Counted from the stretch's first letter, positions 18,145 to 32,219 are shown. The stretch is 64,000 nt of DNA from Chaetoderma sp. LZ-2023a (GCA_034401795.1 CM067374.1:95906640-95970639), one strand, 5' to 3'. The notes: generated by a model from the letters alone, not told the origin. A program made the numbers and translations.

Positions 18145-18385
18145 GCCATGAATATGTTGAAACTAATTTGACTGGGTGTGACCAGTCAAAGTAGTTTCAA
18201 AATATTCAACAGAATGTTTATTAAATGGTAAAGCCATACAACTCGTACAACACTGGTTAGTCCGTCTTCAAGTATGCGTTCTTGATGACCTTATCTACGT
18301 CATTCATAACGGCATTTATTATGGCGTCATCATACACGTCACGTAGTTGGATTATGACGTCATATGAGGGATGGATAAACTGATC
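18145..18385 (+). mobile_element. Partial GGACCTTTCC-family MITE (right half)
   Basis: Begins at the TTGAAACTAATTTGACTGG foldback core with its inverted arm 20 bases on, then the TTATTAAATGGTAAAG block and several TGACGTCA-like sites, and ends near GATGGATAAACTG. Copy B is at about 31171-31411. Confidence 0.55.
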
Positions 18386-18683
18386 AATAGCATCTGCAAT
18401 ATAAAAGGACCCATTTCAAGGTTTGCCTCCACCTCACCCACCCCATCCCCACCCCACCCCCATTTATAGCTAAGCTCTGCCCACGTTTTGCGTGTTATAT
18501 ATTTTGACTTTGGATGCTAAGAGTGACAGTCACATTGTCAAGATAATTCAACAGGTACGGTGTTGACTATATTGAAACCAATTTGACTCGGTGCTGAAGG
18601 TGCCTATGACAATAACGTGAAAATTGTGTTTATTTTCACGAAGGATTACGCCTTCTGTTTATCAGAAGCATTGATTCACTAAC

Positions 18684-18862
18684 CGTTATACACGTTGGCC
18701 TGCTCTGTGGTTGTAGAATTGCGGATGGTGTCATTTAGAAAATCGCTCAGACTAACATCACTGATTGAGGTGACTGAGGTGAGTGAGTCACTTGATAGCG
18801 TCGCACTGTCTGCCTCGCATCTGTGATATTCAGACATCTCTGTTTGTATAATGGTGTCCAAC
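18684..18862 (-). pseudogene. Damaged duplicate of the Ser-rich exon start
   Basis: Has an acceptor (TTCAATTGCAG) and a donor-like GTTAGT. Its open frame (SDSLTSVTSISDVSLSDFLN) is clearly related to SDSLTSVSDVRLGEFVN at 15070-15726. At the nucleotide level both begin TTGGACACCATTA, but a 5-base length difference soon after puts the conserved frame out of phase with the upstream signal exon, where it would meet TGA. So this looks like a tandem exon duplicate that has drifted or is skipped. Copy B is at 31710-31888. Confidence 0.45.
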
Positions 18863-19100
18863 CTGCAATTGAATAACACAATGAATCTTGTGAATCTGCA
18901 AACACATACAATATGGTCTACAGCTCAGAAATAAGTTAAAATGTTAGTTAGTATGGTACGAAACGTTCCCTTGAATATTTTTGAACATACTTGGATTAGA
19001 AGACATTTGTGCCGTACGCAGCAACGTCTTTGTGTGCACACATTCATACATGCACAGCCTCGCGCGTATAAGACAAGATGGGTGTGTAGTATCGACTCAC

Positions 19101-19194
19101 CTGTCGAACTGTTCCTATTTCTCATAAGGATGAACGCTTGAAGCAAGGTTAACTTTAGACATGCAAGGATCACGGTTACCCTTATACCTAGCAT
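19101..19194 (-). CDS. Candidate first exon, signal peptide or membrane anchor
   Basis: ATG at 19192-19194, 31 codons plus one base, ending in a strong donor CGACAG|GTGAGT (19095-19100). The peptide starts MLGIRVTVILACLKLTLLQA, a positive residue followed by a hydrophobic core, then RNRNSST, as in a signal peptide or type II anchor. It leaves in phase 1 and joins in frame to the exon starting at 15726. Copy B is at 32126-32219. This suggests the host protein is secreted or membrane-bound. No TATA box was identified upstream. Confidence 0.45.
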
Positions 19195-19245
19195 CTACTA
19201 TGCTAAATTAAATAGAAAGGTCTATGAATGTGTCCGAGTAAACTT

Positions 19246-19573
19246 AATGGACCTTTCCAAAGTAATGACGTCATAATCAGCTAAGCGGTGTGTAGGATGA
19301 CGTCGTAGTAATTACGTCATAAATGATTCGATACGGCCCGTCTTTAACTCGTAATAGTCCGACACGTTTATACAAATTGATTGTCTCTACTATTTAATAA
19401 ACATGTTGTTAAATATTTTGAAACTAATTTCAAAATATTCAACATCTTACCTGTATAGTTTCCTGGAAATTGATAGTCAGGGAGTTCAGATATCCCAACA
19501 CGATCGAGGTGTGGGGGGGGGGGAGCTTAGCTAGAGATGGGCGGGGTATAGCTAAAGATCGAAAGGTCCATTT
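19246..19573 (-). mobile_element. 328-bp MITE with AAATGGACCTTTC ends
   Basis: Left AATGGACCTTTCC and right GAAAGGTCCATTT are near-perfect inverted repeats. Inside are TGACGTCA sites, a perfect short palindrome of the AATATTTTGAAACTAATTTC core, the FPGNYTG block with a GTAAG donor, a poly-G run and GGGCGGGG. It is the best delimited member. Copy B is at about 32270-32597. Confidence 0.75.
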
Positions 19574-20622
19574 AAACCATACAATCTTCATCTATTTCAA
19601 GCCTTAATTATTATTGTAAAGTAATCAGAATATTGCTCATACCATTACTCTTTAACCAATTCCTATCCAGGAAAGCTGCTGAATATTTGAAACTAATTTG
19701 ACTGGAACATGTTGCTGCTATAGACCCTTGAAGCTCAAAGAGTTGATTAAAAATGAGCACAATTTCATTTTAAACATACGCTGATTTATTAGACGTGGAA
19801 AAGCAATTATCATAACAATTGTCACAAAGACTCGTCACTTATAACTCGACTGACCAGTGCCTCAAATTTAAAAGGATGCTAATCTCATCTCAAATGTTGT
19901 ACTGCACAGATAGATTATGGTTTATAGCCATTTTTTCCTCCTCAAGCGATAGTGCGTGATGTCACGTAAGTGTCAAATGTATTATATTCTTTATTATATA
20001 ATAATTATCTTGTAAGAATATTTTGAAACTAATTTAATTGGAAGTAGTTGATGCCTATAGCAGGCAGGCAGCAACAACTTCCAGTTAAATTAGTTTCAAA
20101 ACATATGACAATTTACGTGTATGATTGTTTTTTACACAGCATGACCAACCTATAGCTGGAACCGCTATGACTGAGAGCATATACCGAGGCAGACGCGCTA
20201 GGTTTTTTCTGATTGGCTGAAAAGCAAAGCATGATAGTCACCATAGGCTGTAGAAATGTATCAACATTTAATTACTAAGGCCTGAATGTCTTTCGTTGTC
20301 GGCACGATAAAAGACTAGGTTGCCAGAGATATATTATGTGTGGAAAATGCTATCACCTGAATGGCTAGTATAAGACACGGTGAGATTTCCTTTAAGACGA
20401 TTATATGTTGTACAACTTATATGTTGTACAACTTACTACAAAGCAGTTGAATATTTTTAACTAATTTGACTGGAACCCGTTGCTGCCATCGACTTTCAAG
20501 AAGCGAATTATAAATTGGCACAATTTCATTTGAAACAAATGCAACAGTCCCTTGTTGCAGCATAATAGGCCGGTTTTTCAGAAATGAAAAACATGTCCAC
20601 ACGGACTGATAGATTGACGTAT
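19574..20622. other. Foldback repeats, no gene seen
   Basis: Contains three further TTTTGAAACTAATTTGACTG-type blocks (about 19680, 20023, 20447). The one at 20022-20106 has both arms around a short loop with CAGCAACAACTTCC. No coding exon is supported. Confidence 0.5.
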
Positions 20623-21000
20623 TAGTCCAGGAGCTAAAGCTAGGTCAGAATCGTGACGTAGCACACCCAGTATTCGGAAGGTCTGACACTTGCTGTGGCT
20701 TGGGGGACATGTCGCACACATTGTAAGCCCTGTTGTACAAACAAATTGTAGGTACCACTAATTAGTTATCCTGATTTCTTTTCATAGGGGGTCTAGGCTT
20801 TGGCTGTATCCACAGTGCACAACGATATAAGCATGATCGTGTCATAACTCAAAATAATATCGTATTAGATTCACCATATATGATATTTAGACGGATATCG
20901 ACCTAACATATATCCAACATACATTGTGCATGCATATACCAAGGCGAGGGTGAAATGTGAAGGTTATATTTTATGTATGTATACTAACTCCATCATAGAA
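20623..21000 (+). mobile_element. Left end of the FEN-like TIR element, cut by the gap
   Basis: Starts TAGTCCAGGAGC like the complete copy at 33647 and matches it until the gap. It is the copy A version of the same insertion, so not an independent copy if the duplication is artefactual. Confidence 0.8.
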
Positions 21001-21500
21001 NNNNNNNNNNNNNNNNNNNNNNNNNNNNNNNNNNNNNNNNNNNNNNNNNNNNNNNNNNNNNNNNNNNNNNNNNNNNNNNNNNNNNNNNNNNNNNNNNNNN
21101 NNNNNNNNNNNNNNNNNNNNNNNNNNNNNNNNNNNNNNNNNNNNNNNNNNNNNNNNNNNNNNNNNNNNNNNNNNNNNNNNNNNNNNNNNNNNNNNNNNNN
21201 NNNNNNNNNNNNNNNNNNNNNNNNNNNNNNNNNNNNNNNNNNNNNNNNNNNNNNNNNNNNNNNNNNNNNNNNNNNNNNNNNNNNNNNNNNNNNNNNNNNN
21301 NNNNNNNNNNNNNNNNNNNNNNNNNNNNNNNNNNNNNNNNNNNNNNNNNNNNNNNNNNNNNNNNNNNNNNNNNNNNNNNNNNNNNNNNNNNNNNNNNNNN
21401 NNNNNNNNNNNNNNNNNNNNNNNNNNNNNNNNNNNNNNNNNNNNNNNNNNNNNNNNNNNNNNNNNNNNNNNNNNNNNNNNNNNNNNNNNNNNNNNNNNNN
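21001..21500. other. Assembly gap, 500 N
   Basis: Exactly 500 N, a placeholder length, joining two contigs. Open frames drawn across it are meaningless. Confidence 0.99.
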
Positions 21501-22198
21501 TAAATCCATACTATTTGGCAGAATTAAATGTGAAATAGAGTTAGTTGTACCACGTTTCTTTTTTAAATAAAAAAAACAACCATGTTTCGTTGGATTGTTC
21601 AAGTCATTTAGATGCTGAAAGAGAGATGGTACCAACGCGCCTCTGGATCGTTGTTCTAAGAGAGACAACAGGGACGCTTGCTTTTATTTGATTTCATTGT
21701 ATAAGTCATCAGCTCTTGGTATTTTAGCAGATAAATTCTCTATATGATGTTGCTACTGTAACATATTTTCTTTAAAATAGCAGCTCGTTCACGAGAAAAA
21801 AAACCTGCGATATACTCCTAATATGTTTCTTACCCACATCCCCGCAATCTTGCAAGTTGTCAAATGTAGATATTCTTAGAAAATCTGGAAGACGCTGTGC
21901 TTATGCGAGACAACCATTTGATTTAAATATTCAACAGCCATTGAATGGGGTTCCTGTATCGAAGTTTACCAATTGCGTGGTCTAAAGTACGGTTGAAATA
22001 CCCTACAAGAATTAATGGATATGGTCCCTGTAAAGATGAAATATGAGCTTTCATTTTTTTCTCAGGTGGGTTATAGCCATTCTGGCCAGATGAGCTAATA
22101 ATGGCAATATGCTGCTAGTGTTGCATAGTCGGACTCTACCATACCAGGGAGACATCTTCACAGACCACGCCGGGTTGTGGAAGAAGAAGAAGAAGAAG

Positions 22199-22229
<31 letters not shown>

Positions 22230-22594
22230 CAATCGATTGATTGATTAATAGGTGTTTATTAAATAGATCGCATAATTGTTATGAATCCACTTGTTTATAC
22301 AACTGAAAACTACAATAATTAGTGACAATGACAATATTTGCAAACATGTTTATTAAAGATAATTGCCGGTAATGCACTAGTTTAGGTCACGATGACCTAC
22401 TCTACACATATTGTTAAATCTGATGTTTAAGTACTGTAGTAGTTTATTACAGTAAACGACACCCCCTTATTACAGTTGTGTGATGGCGCTATAGCGATAG
22501 GCAATTGGACCACTTATTACAGGCCTACAGCGCCTTAGTATTGTGATGGTGGGTAGTTAAAGATCATGAACTGTTCGCGCGCCTGCTCACCCAC

Positions 22595-22713
22595 ACGCAC
22601 ACACACGCTTGCGTACACGCACGCACACACGCACGCACACATACATGCATACACGCACGCACATACACAAATGCACACCCACACATACACACACACACAA
22701 ACATACACACACA

Positions 22714-22781
<68 letters not shown>

Positions 22782-22785
22782 CTCA

Positions 22786-22865
<80 letters not shown>

Positions 22866-22883
22866 CAAACAGACACACACGTA

Positions 22884-22943
<60 letters not shown>

Positions 22944-22965
22944 CAAACAGACACACACGTAGGTA

Positions 22966-23021
<56 letters not shown>

Positions 23022-23024
23022 CAG
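22595..23024. repeat. (CGCA)n microsatellite, copy B
   Basis: Counterpart of 9715-10163, slightly shorter, with different interruptions (ACATACACACACACACAAAC near 22684). Confidence 0.95.
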
Positions 23025-24281
23025 GCATGCATAAGCTCACGCATGCGCACTGAACAAGATTTTGCTTTATAATCATGCCAATACCGTTCACCGATGGCCC
23101 GTGGTCAGTGCATAAGGGAAACAGAGAGAAATCATATGCCAGGAATGAAGCTATGCATTTAATATTTTAATTTTGATCTAATATTTTATAGTGCAATCAG
23201 TCTGAACATGGAAGAACCCCTGGGGTCAAGAGGGGTAACGCCACATGAAATTGACTACACCTCGTGTTGATAGAGGTGCAGTTAAACAGACCAAGTGCAA
23301 CTATTGAAGACAGAATACTGTGATGACCTTTCTCAAGGCACGTAGCAACACTTAGAGCATATCCAATAGACTGTGTCTGGGGCCTAGACACAGTCCACTC
23401 AACAAGGACAACTATCAGAGGCGCCAACGTTACCATCAATAGCCACAATCTCAAGCGACAAGGGGTTACCATAGCTAAGGAGGAGAGACATTAAGAAAAC
23501 GTTATTATAACATACAGACCACAGGTCACTGCTGGGCAGTCACATTCTGGACAATGCAGCACCCGCGTGTACACGAACACGCACGCACGCGCGCACACTC
23601 GCTCACACCTACTCACTCACTCACTCACTCACTCACTCACTCACTCACTCACTCACTCACTCACTCACTCACTCACTCACTCACTCACTCTCTCTCTCTC
23701 ACTCACTCTCACTCACACTCTTACTCACACTTACACTTACACTCACACTCACACTCACACTCACACTCACACTCACACTCACACTCACACTCACTCACTC
23801 ACTCACTCACATTCACGAATGCACAGACATGAATAGTCCACGACCTTACACACCCATCACAATATTAGCAATGTTATGTGTGTTCAGGTTCAGGCTCATA
23901 CTGTACTACCTCTATGATACTAATACACAATGTGTTCTCTAAGTGCATTACCGGCGTCCAGCACAAGCATACAAAGTTAACAAATGATGATCAGTTAATG
24001 ACAAATTAACAAGTTTACAAATATAAACCATATATACAATAAAATTACACAATCTATATATATTATACATTATATATATACAGAATGTATATGCTCATTG
24101 GAAAAGGTAATTAACGTTTATAAAGAAAAGCAATCCGGATGAAAATGTGAATTATGATACAGCAACGTTCTAATTATTTATGGAATGAATCGACAGTAAG
24201 CTAAATATTACAAACGTGAGAAATGGTATAAATGTGAAAATATGTTGCCTTTACAATTATGAATATTTTATAGGAATATAT

Positions 24282-24334
24282 TTAATCTGAATCATAATCT
24301 AGCACATAATTCTCGTCCATCCCATCCTCTGTGC
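24282..24334 (-). CDS. Candidate terminal exon, copy B
   Basis: Same coding end, stop and acceptor as 11457-11509. No difference was seen. Confidence 0.4.
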
Positions 24335-24339
24335 CTGAA

Positions 24340-24394
<55 letters not shown>

Positions 24395-24744
24395 GTCAGC
24401 TATCTGATCAAATATGTCATGTGTTACCTGACGTCACAATCAAATGATGTAGCTCCGAAAAGTCTGTCACGAAAGCGTCTAATTATAATTTAATACACAT
24501 TATCTTGAATAATTTGAAACTAATTTGACTACGAGCTTTTGATGCCATGGGTAAAATATTCAATAGTTCGCCTGTATAATTACCTTAGTAGGCGGAACTT
24601 AGCTAGAAATGGGATTGGCATAGATAGAAATGAATCCCTGTATTGGTGAAGCTCATTCATATTATTCATTATCAACTTCGATTAAAACATTATAGTGTGT
24701 GGAGATCTGCAGGGGCTTCTAACACGTGAATAGCAACGCATCTC

Positions 24745-25574
24745 TGAAACAACCACCTCCTAACACTTTGAACCAGAAAGGTCAAACACGAAACAACCAC
24801 CTCCTAACACCTTGAACCAGAAAAGCCAAACACGAAACAACCACCTCCTAACACTTTGAACCAGAAAGGTCAAACGCGAAACAACCACATCCTAACAATT
24901 TGAACCAGAAAAGCCAAACACGAAACAACCACCTCCTAACACTTTGAACCAGAAAGGTCAAACGCGAAACAACCACATCCTAACAATTTGAACCAGAAAA
25001 GTCAAACACGAAACAACCACCTTCTAACCAGAAAGGTCAAACGCCAAACAACCACATCCTAACACTTTGAACCAGAACGGTCAAACGCGAAACAACCACC
25101 TTCTAACACTTTGAACCAGAAAGGTCAAACATGAAACAGCCACATCCTAACACTTTGAACCAGAACGGTCAAACGCGAAGCAACCACATCCTAACACTTT
25201 GAACCAGAACTGTCAAACACGAAACAACCACCTCCTAACACTTTGAACCATAAAGGTCAAACATGAAACAGCCACATCCTAACACTTTGAACCAGAAAGG
25301 TCAAACATGAAACAGCCACATCCTAACACTTTGAACCAGAAAGGTCAAACATGAAACAGCCACATCCTAACACTTTGAACCAGAACGGTCAAACGCGAAG
25401 CAACCACATCCTAACACTTTGAACCAGAACTGTCAAACACGAAACAACCACCTCCTAACACTTTGAACCAGAAAGGTCAAACATGAAACAGCCACATCCT
25501 AACACTTTGAACCAGAAAGTCAAACATGAAACAGCCACATCCTAACACTTTGAACCAGAAAGGTCAAACACGAA
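24745..25574. repeat. 44-bp minisatellite, copy B, about 19 units
   Basis: About five units longer than copy A. The extra units resemble internal duplications of existing variants. Confidence 0.95.
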
Positions 25575-28093
25575 AAATCATCTACAATACAAGCACCGTG
25601 CTGCTGGATCGTTTAAAGTTAATTTGACTGGGAGCCTATGACAACAACAAGTTCTTCTCACATTAGCTTCAAGACATTCAAATTCTTACCTGTATAGTTA
25701 CCTTCAAATCGATATTCTGGAGGTACCATACAAAATGCCACATGGCAACATGTGATATTTCTTTAAGACCACATTCATATTCAAGGAGCCACGACCATTA
25801 CAGACATAACCTTACTAGTCGTGATTGACATCATACATTGCAGGTACATCTTTGGAGCTATAGCTATACATGTTGTGGATTCCAGTGAGATTTTCACCAA
25901 TGACCAATATCGTCACCGGTGCAACAGAATGTTAGCAAACTTCGGACTATAACTTTTACTACCAGAGGTGAAGAGATAAGATAATCTGAGTGCACTTAGA
26001 AGTGGTTTTGAATCGATAGCTGACACGTTAGCAAGGTACATGTTGGCTATCCACTATGCAAATATGAGGGTACAGGAAATGAAAATATAACTTTGGCGCT
26101 ACTAGGATTCTGCCAAAGCATTTAGGCCGGATGTCCATTTATTTTGCGTGCCAGGGGGCTAACGACAAGTGGCCCATATATCTGGGGTAGGTGCGACAGT
26201 GTTGCCACCCTCCAACCCATCTGAATTGGGTGGGTGGGGTGTGAGACAGAGAATTCCCCTCCTCAAGAAAACCTTTACGATTTAGCTGCGCTCAGGGCGT
26301 GTATTGCGCTTTTCTGATTTAAGTATGTATTTGGAGAGAACGAGCGAGCATACTAGATCTCCAATAGAAAATATTTGAAATTTAGATGGCTTCGGAGTGA
26401 TTTTCCTGCACACATGGGTTCCTATAGGAAACATTTTCGGGGATTTTCTGAAATTTAAATCCACCAGAGTGTCTCTTGCATTTCTGGAGATATTATATTA
26501 TCAGTTGTAAATTTGGATATATGCATGTGTTGGCAAGATAAATGGCACACTGGCCTGCCCCCAGGAAAATCATGAAATGAAGATGCCCTCCTACATTTTT
26601 GGACGTAATTCACCTTTCCAGCGTATCCATCTATCAATCTGACGTCACATGACTTCATAATCAGCTAAATGGCATGGTGGATGACGTCGTAAACATTACG
26701 TCATGAATGATTCTATTAGGCCGGTCTTTAACTCTTAATAGTCCGACATGTTGTACGAATTGTATGTCTCTACTATTTAATAACCATACTGTTGAATATT
26801 TTGAAACTAATTTGACTGCACGCTATATTCAATAACTTGCCTGTATAGTTTTCTGGAAATTGATAGTCAGAGAGTTCAGATGTCGATCGATCCCAACACG
26901 AGCGAGGTGTGGGTGGTGCTTAGCCAGAGATGGGCGGGGCATGACTAAAAATGGAATTTTGTATTAATATGTGTATGTGTTGACAGGAGAAAGGATGCAA
27001 TCTTACTTGCATGTGTATAAGTGCTGAAGGAGAATGTGCGTGGGGTTCCTACCACAGAAAATATTTGAAATTTAGATATCCTCAATATATAAGTTGAAAT
27101 ATTATTTGAATATGTACATGTGTTCGTAAAAAGGTAGCATCAGTTGAAATCTTACTTGAATATGTATATATGCGTTGGCGTGAGAAATGGCACAATGGTT
27201 CCCCTCCACAAAGAAATCTGAACTTTAGATGCAGGGGGGGGGGGGGGGTATTACGAGATGAAACCTGATAATGTATAGAATAAGCAGTAAGATTGTTCCA
27301 TCGACGACAACAGTAGCCGTGAACGTATATGAGATCGCCATCTGATAGTGAGAATGACTATTTAACACCTCTTATGTAAATGGCCCTTTAAAGCGCTCAA
27401 AATACTATTTATTTCAATTAAACATTTAATTGCCAATACTATTCAAGGAAATTTTGAATTTTGCAGCCAAAAATAGTATTTTTGTAAATTTATAACGAAA
27501 ATTTATTTTTTTAAATAGATTTCTGTTATGCTTCAAATGGACATTCATCAAAAGTTTAATGGTCAGGAAAATTCAAATTTCTGCTTAGCCAGTGTCCAAT
27601 TGCAGACCAAGAACAGTATTTTAGAAAATTTAGCACTGGAATGGCTGACTCGGTTACCAAATGGACATTTCTCAAGATCACTGCAGAGGTCGTTTGGACG
27701 AACGTGACCATTAACGGGTTAAGTTGACACAGGAGGTGTTAAGGGCTGGTATTTTCCAATATGGTGATCAGATTTACATTCTGTCAGAGCTCTGTCATAA
27801 TAACAACATTCTTTGGAATGTACGGACAATGGTCATGTAGATTTGTCAGATGGTCTCTATCATTCATCTTTTAAGATGTTGGCACCAAAAATATTAATTC
27901 GTCAGTGTTTTGTAAGTCGCAACAATGTACAGTTGTAGACTTTTAGAACATCTGTGACCCCAGTCTATAGGCATGCAATAGTATGCAATACTAATTCTTC
28001 ACAATGCTAGTACCACATGCGCGAATATACGTGCACATATACAGGGTGTGGTGGTGGCAAATGGTAATGTATACATGTAAGTCTTATACTTAC

Positions 28094-28750
28094 ATTGATT
28101 AGTACAACACTGGAAACACCACCTGATGCTATGTTTGAGGCCTCTGGCTATGGTGCGAACAGACTTGTTATCATTATCAGGTTCTGGCACATGTGAAGAA
28201 GGAGGTGATATCATAATGATTTCTGTTTCTTTTATTGCCAGATTTAAGTCTATTTTATGAGGCTCGAAGAAGAGACCTCGGATATTTATACAGCTTTGTA
28301 GCGATTCCCTAGATAACATGAAGCTGGCCTCATACTCCCTCTCTTTCTCCATCTCTCTCTGCTTCTCAATCTGTTCGAGAATCGCCTTCCTTTTCGTATG
28401 CTTGGCCTTTTCTTGTTCTATGATCTGTCGCAAGTCCATCATGGCTTCCTTAACGGAACCATCAGCATTATTATGGACATTCCGCCGCAGTTGATTAATC
28501 GCATCTCCAATTACATCATTACTTTCAAAATTGGTTTCTTCAACGAACGATTTCCTCTGATTACCACAGCCATTGGTAGCCTGACTGTTATGCTTCGTGT
28601 CCCGCTCTGTCGTTATGGATCGTTGAACACTCTGATTTACAAATTCACCCAGTCTGACGTCACTGACTGAGGTTAACGAGTCACTTGGTAATGACTCAGT
28701 ATCGCTCTCCCATCTTTGATATTCATATCTATCTGCTAATGGTGTCCAAT
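28094..28750 (-). CDS. Candidate main coding exon, copy B
   Basis: Frame, acceptor and donor are as in 15070-15726. The changes seen, such as Asp to Glu in the KER.YEA segment, are conservative. Confidence 0.5.
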
Positions 28751-29150
28751 CTGCAATTCAATAATACAATGACTTCAGTAAAGTTAGCCGCAACGCGTGT
28801 ATCCGTATGGGTCGAACAGATGCGTGCGCACATATCCACACACACATAAGCACAGTCACACTCGAGAAATCCATTTGTGTACCACCTGTTTGAGAGTTTT
28901 TGCTGGTCCCAAATGGGATTGATTGAGGGAATATGGCCTGCGTATATTATGACAATAGCACAATTAGTCTACCATTGGTCTTATTGGTCTGATAATGATA
29001 ACAACCTTTCCAATTTTAGCAATGCCCCGCCCACCTCTAGCCAAGCTCCAGCCACACCTTGCTCGTGTTGCGATCGATCGATCCCTGAACTCCCTGGATA
29101 TCAATTTCCAGTAAAATATGCAGGGAAACTGTTGAAGGGCGATTCCGAGC

Positions 29151-30705
29151 GTGTCGTACGAGACAATCTGACTGCTTTTTAATTATTTAAATATAGAAAG
29201 CGCTTGAGGAGACAGATGTCCCTAGCTATTTTCTAAACTTAACCTAGATAGGTACATGCCAGACACAAAGTAAAACAAATATTGGCCTTGTTTATTCTCA
29301 AAACTTAGAATATAGTGGTGTGTCGTACGGGACAGAAAATGGACATAGTTTTTTTACACCGTTTAGACAATCTCAAAATTCTGCTCTGCCTAGAGGGTCA
29401 TTGACATTAAAGCAGATGTTAGTCACCAACCACAACAGAATGAACATTTAATTAGGGCCTAATGATTATTTGATACTCGTGTTTATGTCAGGAATAAAAA
29501 ATCTTGTGTGTCGTACGGGACATCTAGAAACGTGCCGTACGGGACACATGTGTCCTTTCGCTTATTTAGTCACATAATTCTACTGTATGGCTAGTGGCTG
29601 AGAAAAGTAGGTTTACACAAAATTACTATAACAACAGGATTGGCGGGGAATCTTTGACACTAATTTTAGGCTTTCTCACAAAAATCTGCTTCATCAGGTG
29701 GCAGGTGGAATGTGTACAGGAGCTGGTGCAACTCATGTACGGTGCCAGATCATGTACAGTAAAGATTATTGAGTTTGTTCTGAGATTTAGTCATTATTGT
29801 GAGCCAGGGGTGGTTGAATGGGTGGGCCACAAATTAAGCAGACTCAACCACCTTTTGTTTCCTATTTTTGTGGTTCAATCTTTGAGAGTTCAGATCTTTT
29901 TCTGCTAACAGTCTTTTGTACAACATCAGAAGCTGTATTTGGGTTGCATTGATTCTTGTATATGTCAGAGCCATGTACATATTCTACTTGTTGCCGGATG
30001 AAGCAAATTTGTGTGTGAATGTATGAATTGGGTGGGATTGATCTTGTGAGGTGCTACCCTTGAATCCTTTATGATTGTCTACAGACGAAAAAAGGTACCA
30101 TACTCCTGTCACAAAATTCCTGAAGTCATAACAAAGCAAATCTTAACAAATATAACAGTAAACAGAATTTACCTATTAAATGCAAATATCAATGCAACTA
30201 ATAATGCAAATACACTAAGAAACGAACTTTTATGAATACACCATGACACATATAGACTAGTAGAATGAGCCTGTTTTTGGGCGGCCATGGTTGCAGCATA
30301 AACAAATTATTATAATCATATTTACAACTGTATTAATAATTCAAAATTATTAAACTATAATTAATAATTCTAAATCATCACCAGCATTTTATAATCATTA
30401 ATAATTAATCAGTTTTTAAACAGAAATGTACAGTATTGCCAGATTATTTAACTAAAACAATCACTGGTTGGTTCATGATGGCTGCAGCAAAATACTAAAA
30501 CAAACAATGGTTGTTTCGGACTGACTATAGCAAAATAATCACTATATTCATCAAAATGTTTTACAGATTCTTTTAGCAGTCTTGCATATCATAATTTTTT
30601 TTACTGTCCAGTAAAAGGACTTGCATGAATTATTAGATTGCATGTGTCGTACGGGACATGTACCAGGAGATGTCCCAGTCGACACACAAAGTGTCGTACG
30701 GGACA
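29151..30705. repeat. CGTACG motif cluster, copy B
   Basis: All six motifs of 16127-17681 are present with the same spacing. Confidence 0.8.
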
Positions 30706-31709
30706 AACTTTAATGTGTAATATAAAAATACCTTTGAAACTATATCTTGAATTTGGTTATGACTTGAAGTTAGAAAATACTAAAAGAGACATTTGTGTCA
30801 TTTTTATTTACATTATTTGAAATTGGTATCAATAAGATTAATTTCAAAATATGTTTTTGAATATCTTTTAGACTGTATGTTTTTTTTTATATACAATGCA
30901 TCATTCTAATGATTCCATAGCATTTTAACCTTGGGACTACTATTTTCCCCTGAATAATTCAAAAACAAAAAACAACAAACAATTTTGAAAAAATAAACAC
31001 ATTCTAGACTTTAATGAATTCACCTCGAAATATATATGTTTGCCAAAGTTTAGACCAAAAATCATGATAGATCATGTAAATTGGTTTATTTAAGTATGGA
31101 AATACACCATCAGCAAGGCCAGTTAAGCATTTTGAAATTTTAGTATGAATGTCTTGGTTTGATCGGAATCGCCATGAATATGTTGAAACTAATTTGACTG
31201 GGTGTGACCAGTCAAAGTAGTTTCAAAATATTCAACAGAATGTTTATTAAATGGTAAAGCCATACAACTCGTACAACACTGGTTAGTCCGTCTTCAAGTA
31301 TGCGTTCTTGATGACCTTATCTACGTCATTCATAACGGCATTTATTATGGCGTCATCATACACGTCACGTAGTTGATTATGACGTCATATGAGGGATGGA
31401 TAAACTGATCAATAGCATCTGCAATATAAAAGGACCCATTTCAAGGTTTGCCTCCACCTCACCCACCCCATCCCCACCCCACCCCCATTTATAGCTAAGC
31501 TCTGCCCACGTTTTGCGTGTTATATATTTTGAACTTTGGATGCTAAGAGTGACAGTCACATTGTCAAGATAATTCAACAGGTACGGTGTTGACTATATTG
31601 AAACCAATTTGACTCGGTGCTGAAGGTGCCTATGACAATAACGTGAAAATTGTGTTTATTTTCACGAAGGATTACGCCTTCTGTTTATCAGAAGCATTGA
31701 TTCACTAAC

Positions 31710-31888
31710 CGTTATACACGTTGGCCTGCTCTGTGGTTGTAGAATTGCGGATGGTGTCATTTAGAAAATCGCTCAGACTAACATCACTGATTGAGGTGAC
31801 TGAGGTGAGTGAGTCACTTGATAGCGTCGCACTGTCTGCCTCGCATCTGTGATATTCAGACATCTCTGTTTGTATAATGGTGTCCAAC
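31710..31888 (-). pseudogene. Damaged duplicate exon, copy B
   Basis: Counterpart of 18684-18862. The same phase problem is present, so the frame lesion predates the split of the two versions. Confidence 0.4.
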
Positions 31889-32125
31889 CTGCAATTGAAT
31901 AACACAATGAATCTTGTGAATCTGCAAACACATACAATATGGTCTACAGCTCAGAAATAAGTTAAAATGTTAGTTAGTATGGTACGAAACGTTCCCTTGA
32001 ATATTTTGAACATACTTGGATTAGAAGACATTTGTGCCGTACGCAGCAACGTCTTTGTGTGCACACATTCATACATGCACAGCCTCGCGCGTATAAGACA
32101 AGATGGGTGTGTAGTATCGACTCAC

Positions 32126-32219
32126 CTGTCGAACTGTTCCTATTTCTCATAAGGATGAACGCTTGAAGCAAGGTTAACTTTAGACATGCAAGGATCACGG
32201 TTACCCTTATACCTAGCAT
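32126..32219 (-). CDS. Candidate signal-peptide exon, copy B
   Basis: Identical layout to 19101-19194, including the GTGAGT donor. Confidence 0.45.

Larger units (their letters stand above)
8622..21000. repeat. Duplicated 12.4-kb block, copy A (ends at the gap)
   Basis: The sequence from 8622 to the last base before the N run matches 21501-34024 almost base for base, with the same order of LINE, microsatellites, exons and MITEs. Differences are scattered substitutions and length changes in simple repeats. Copy A ends exactly at the gap, inside the left end of the TIR element found complete at 33647-37068. Confidence 0.95.

Noticed and set aside
20926-21668. Open frames spanning the N run
   Set aside because: The gap has unknown sequence and length; the frame is meaningless.
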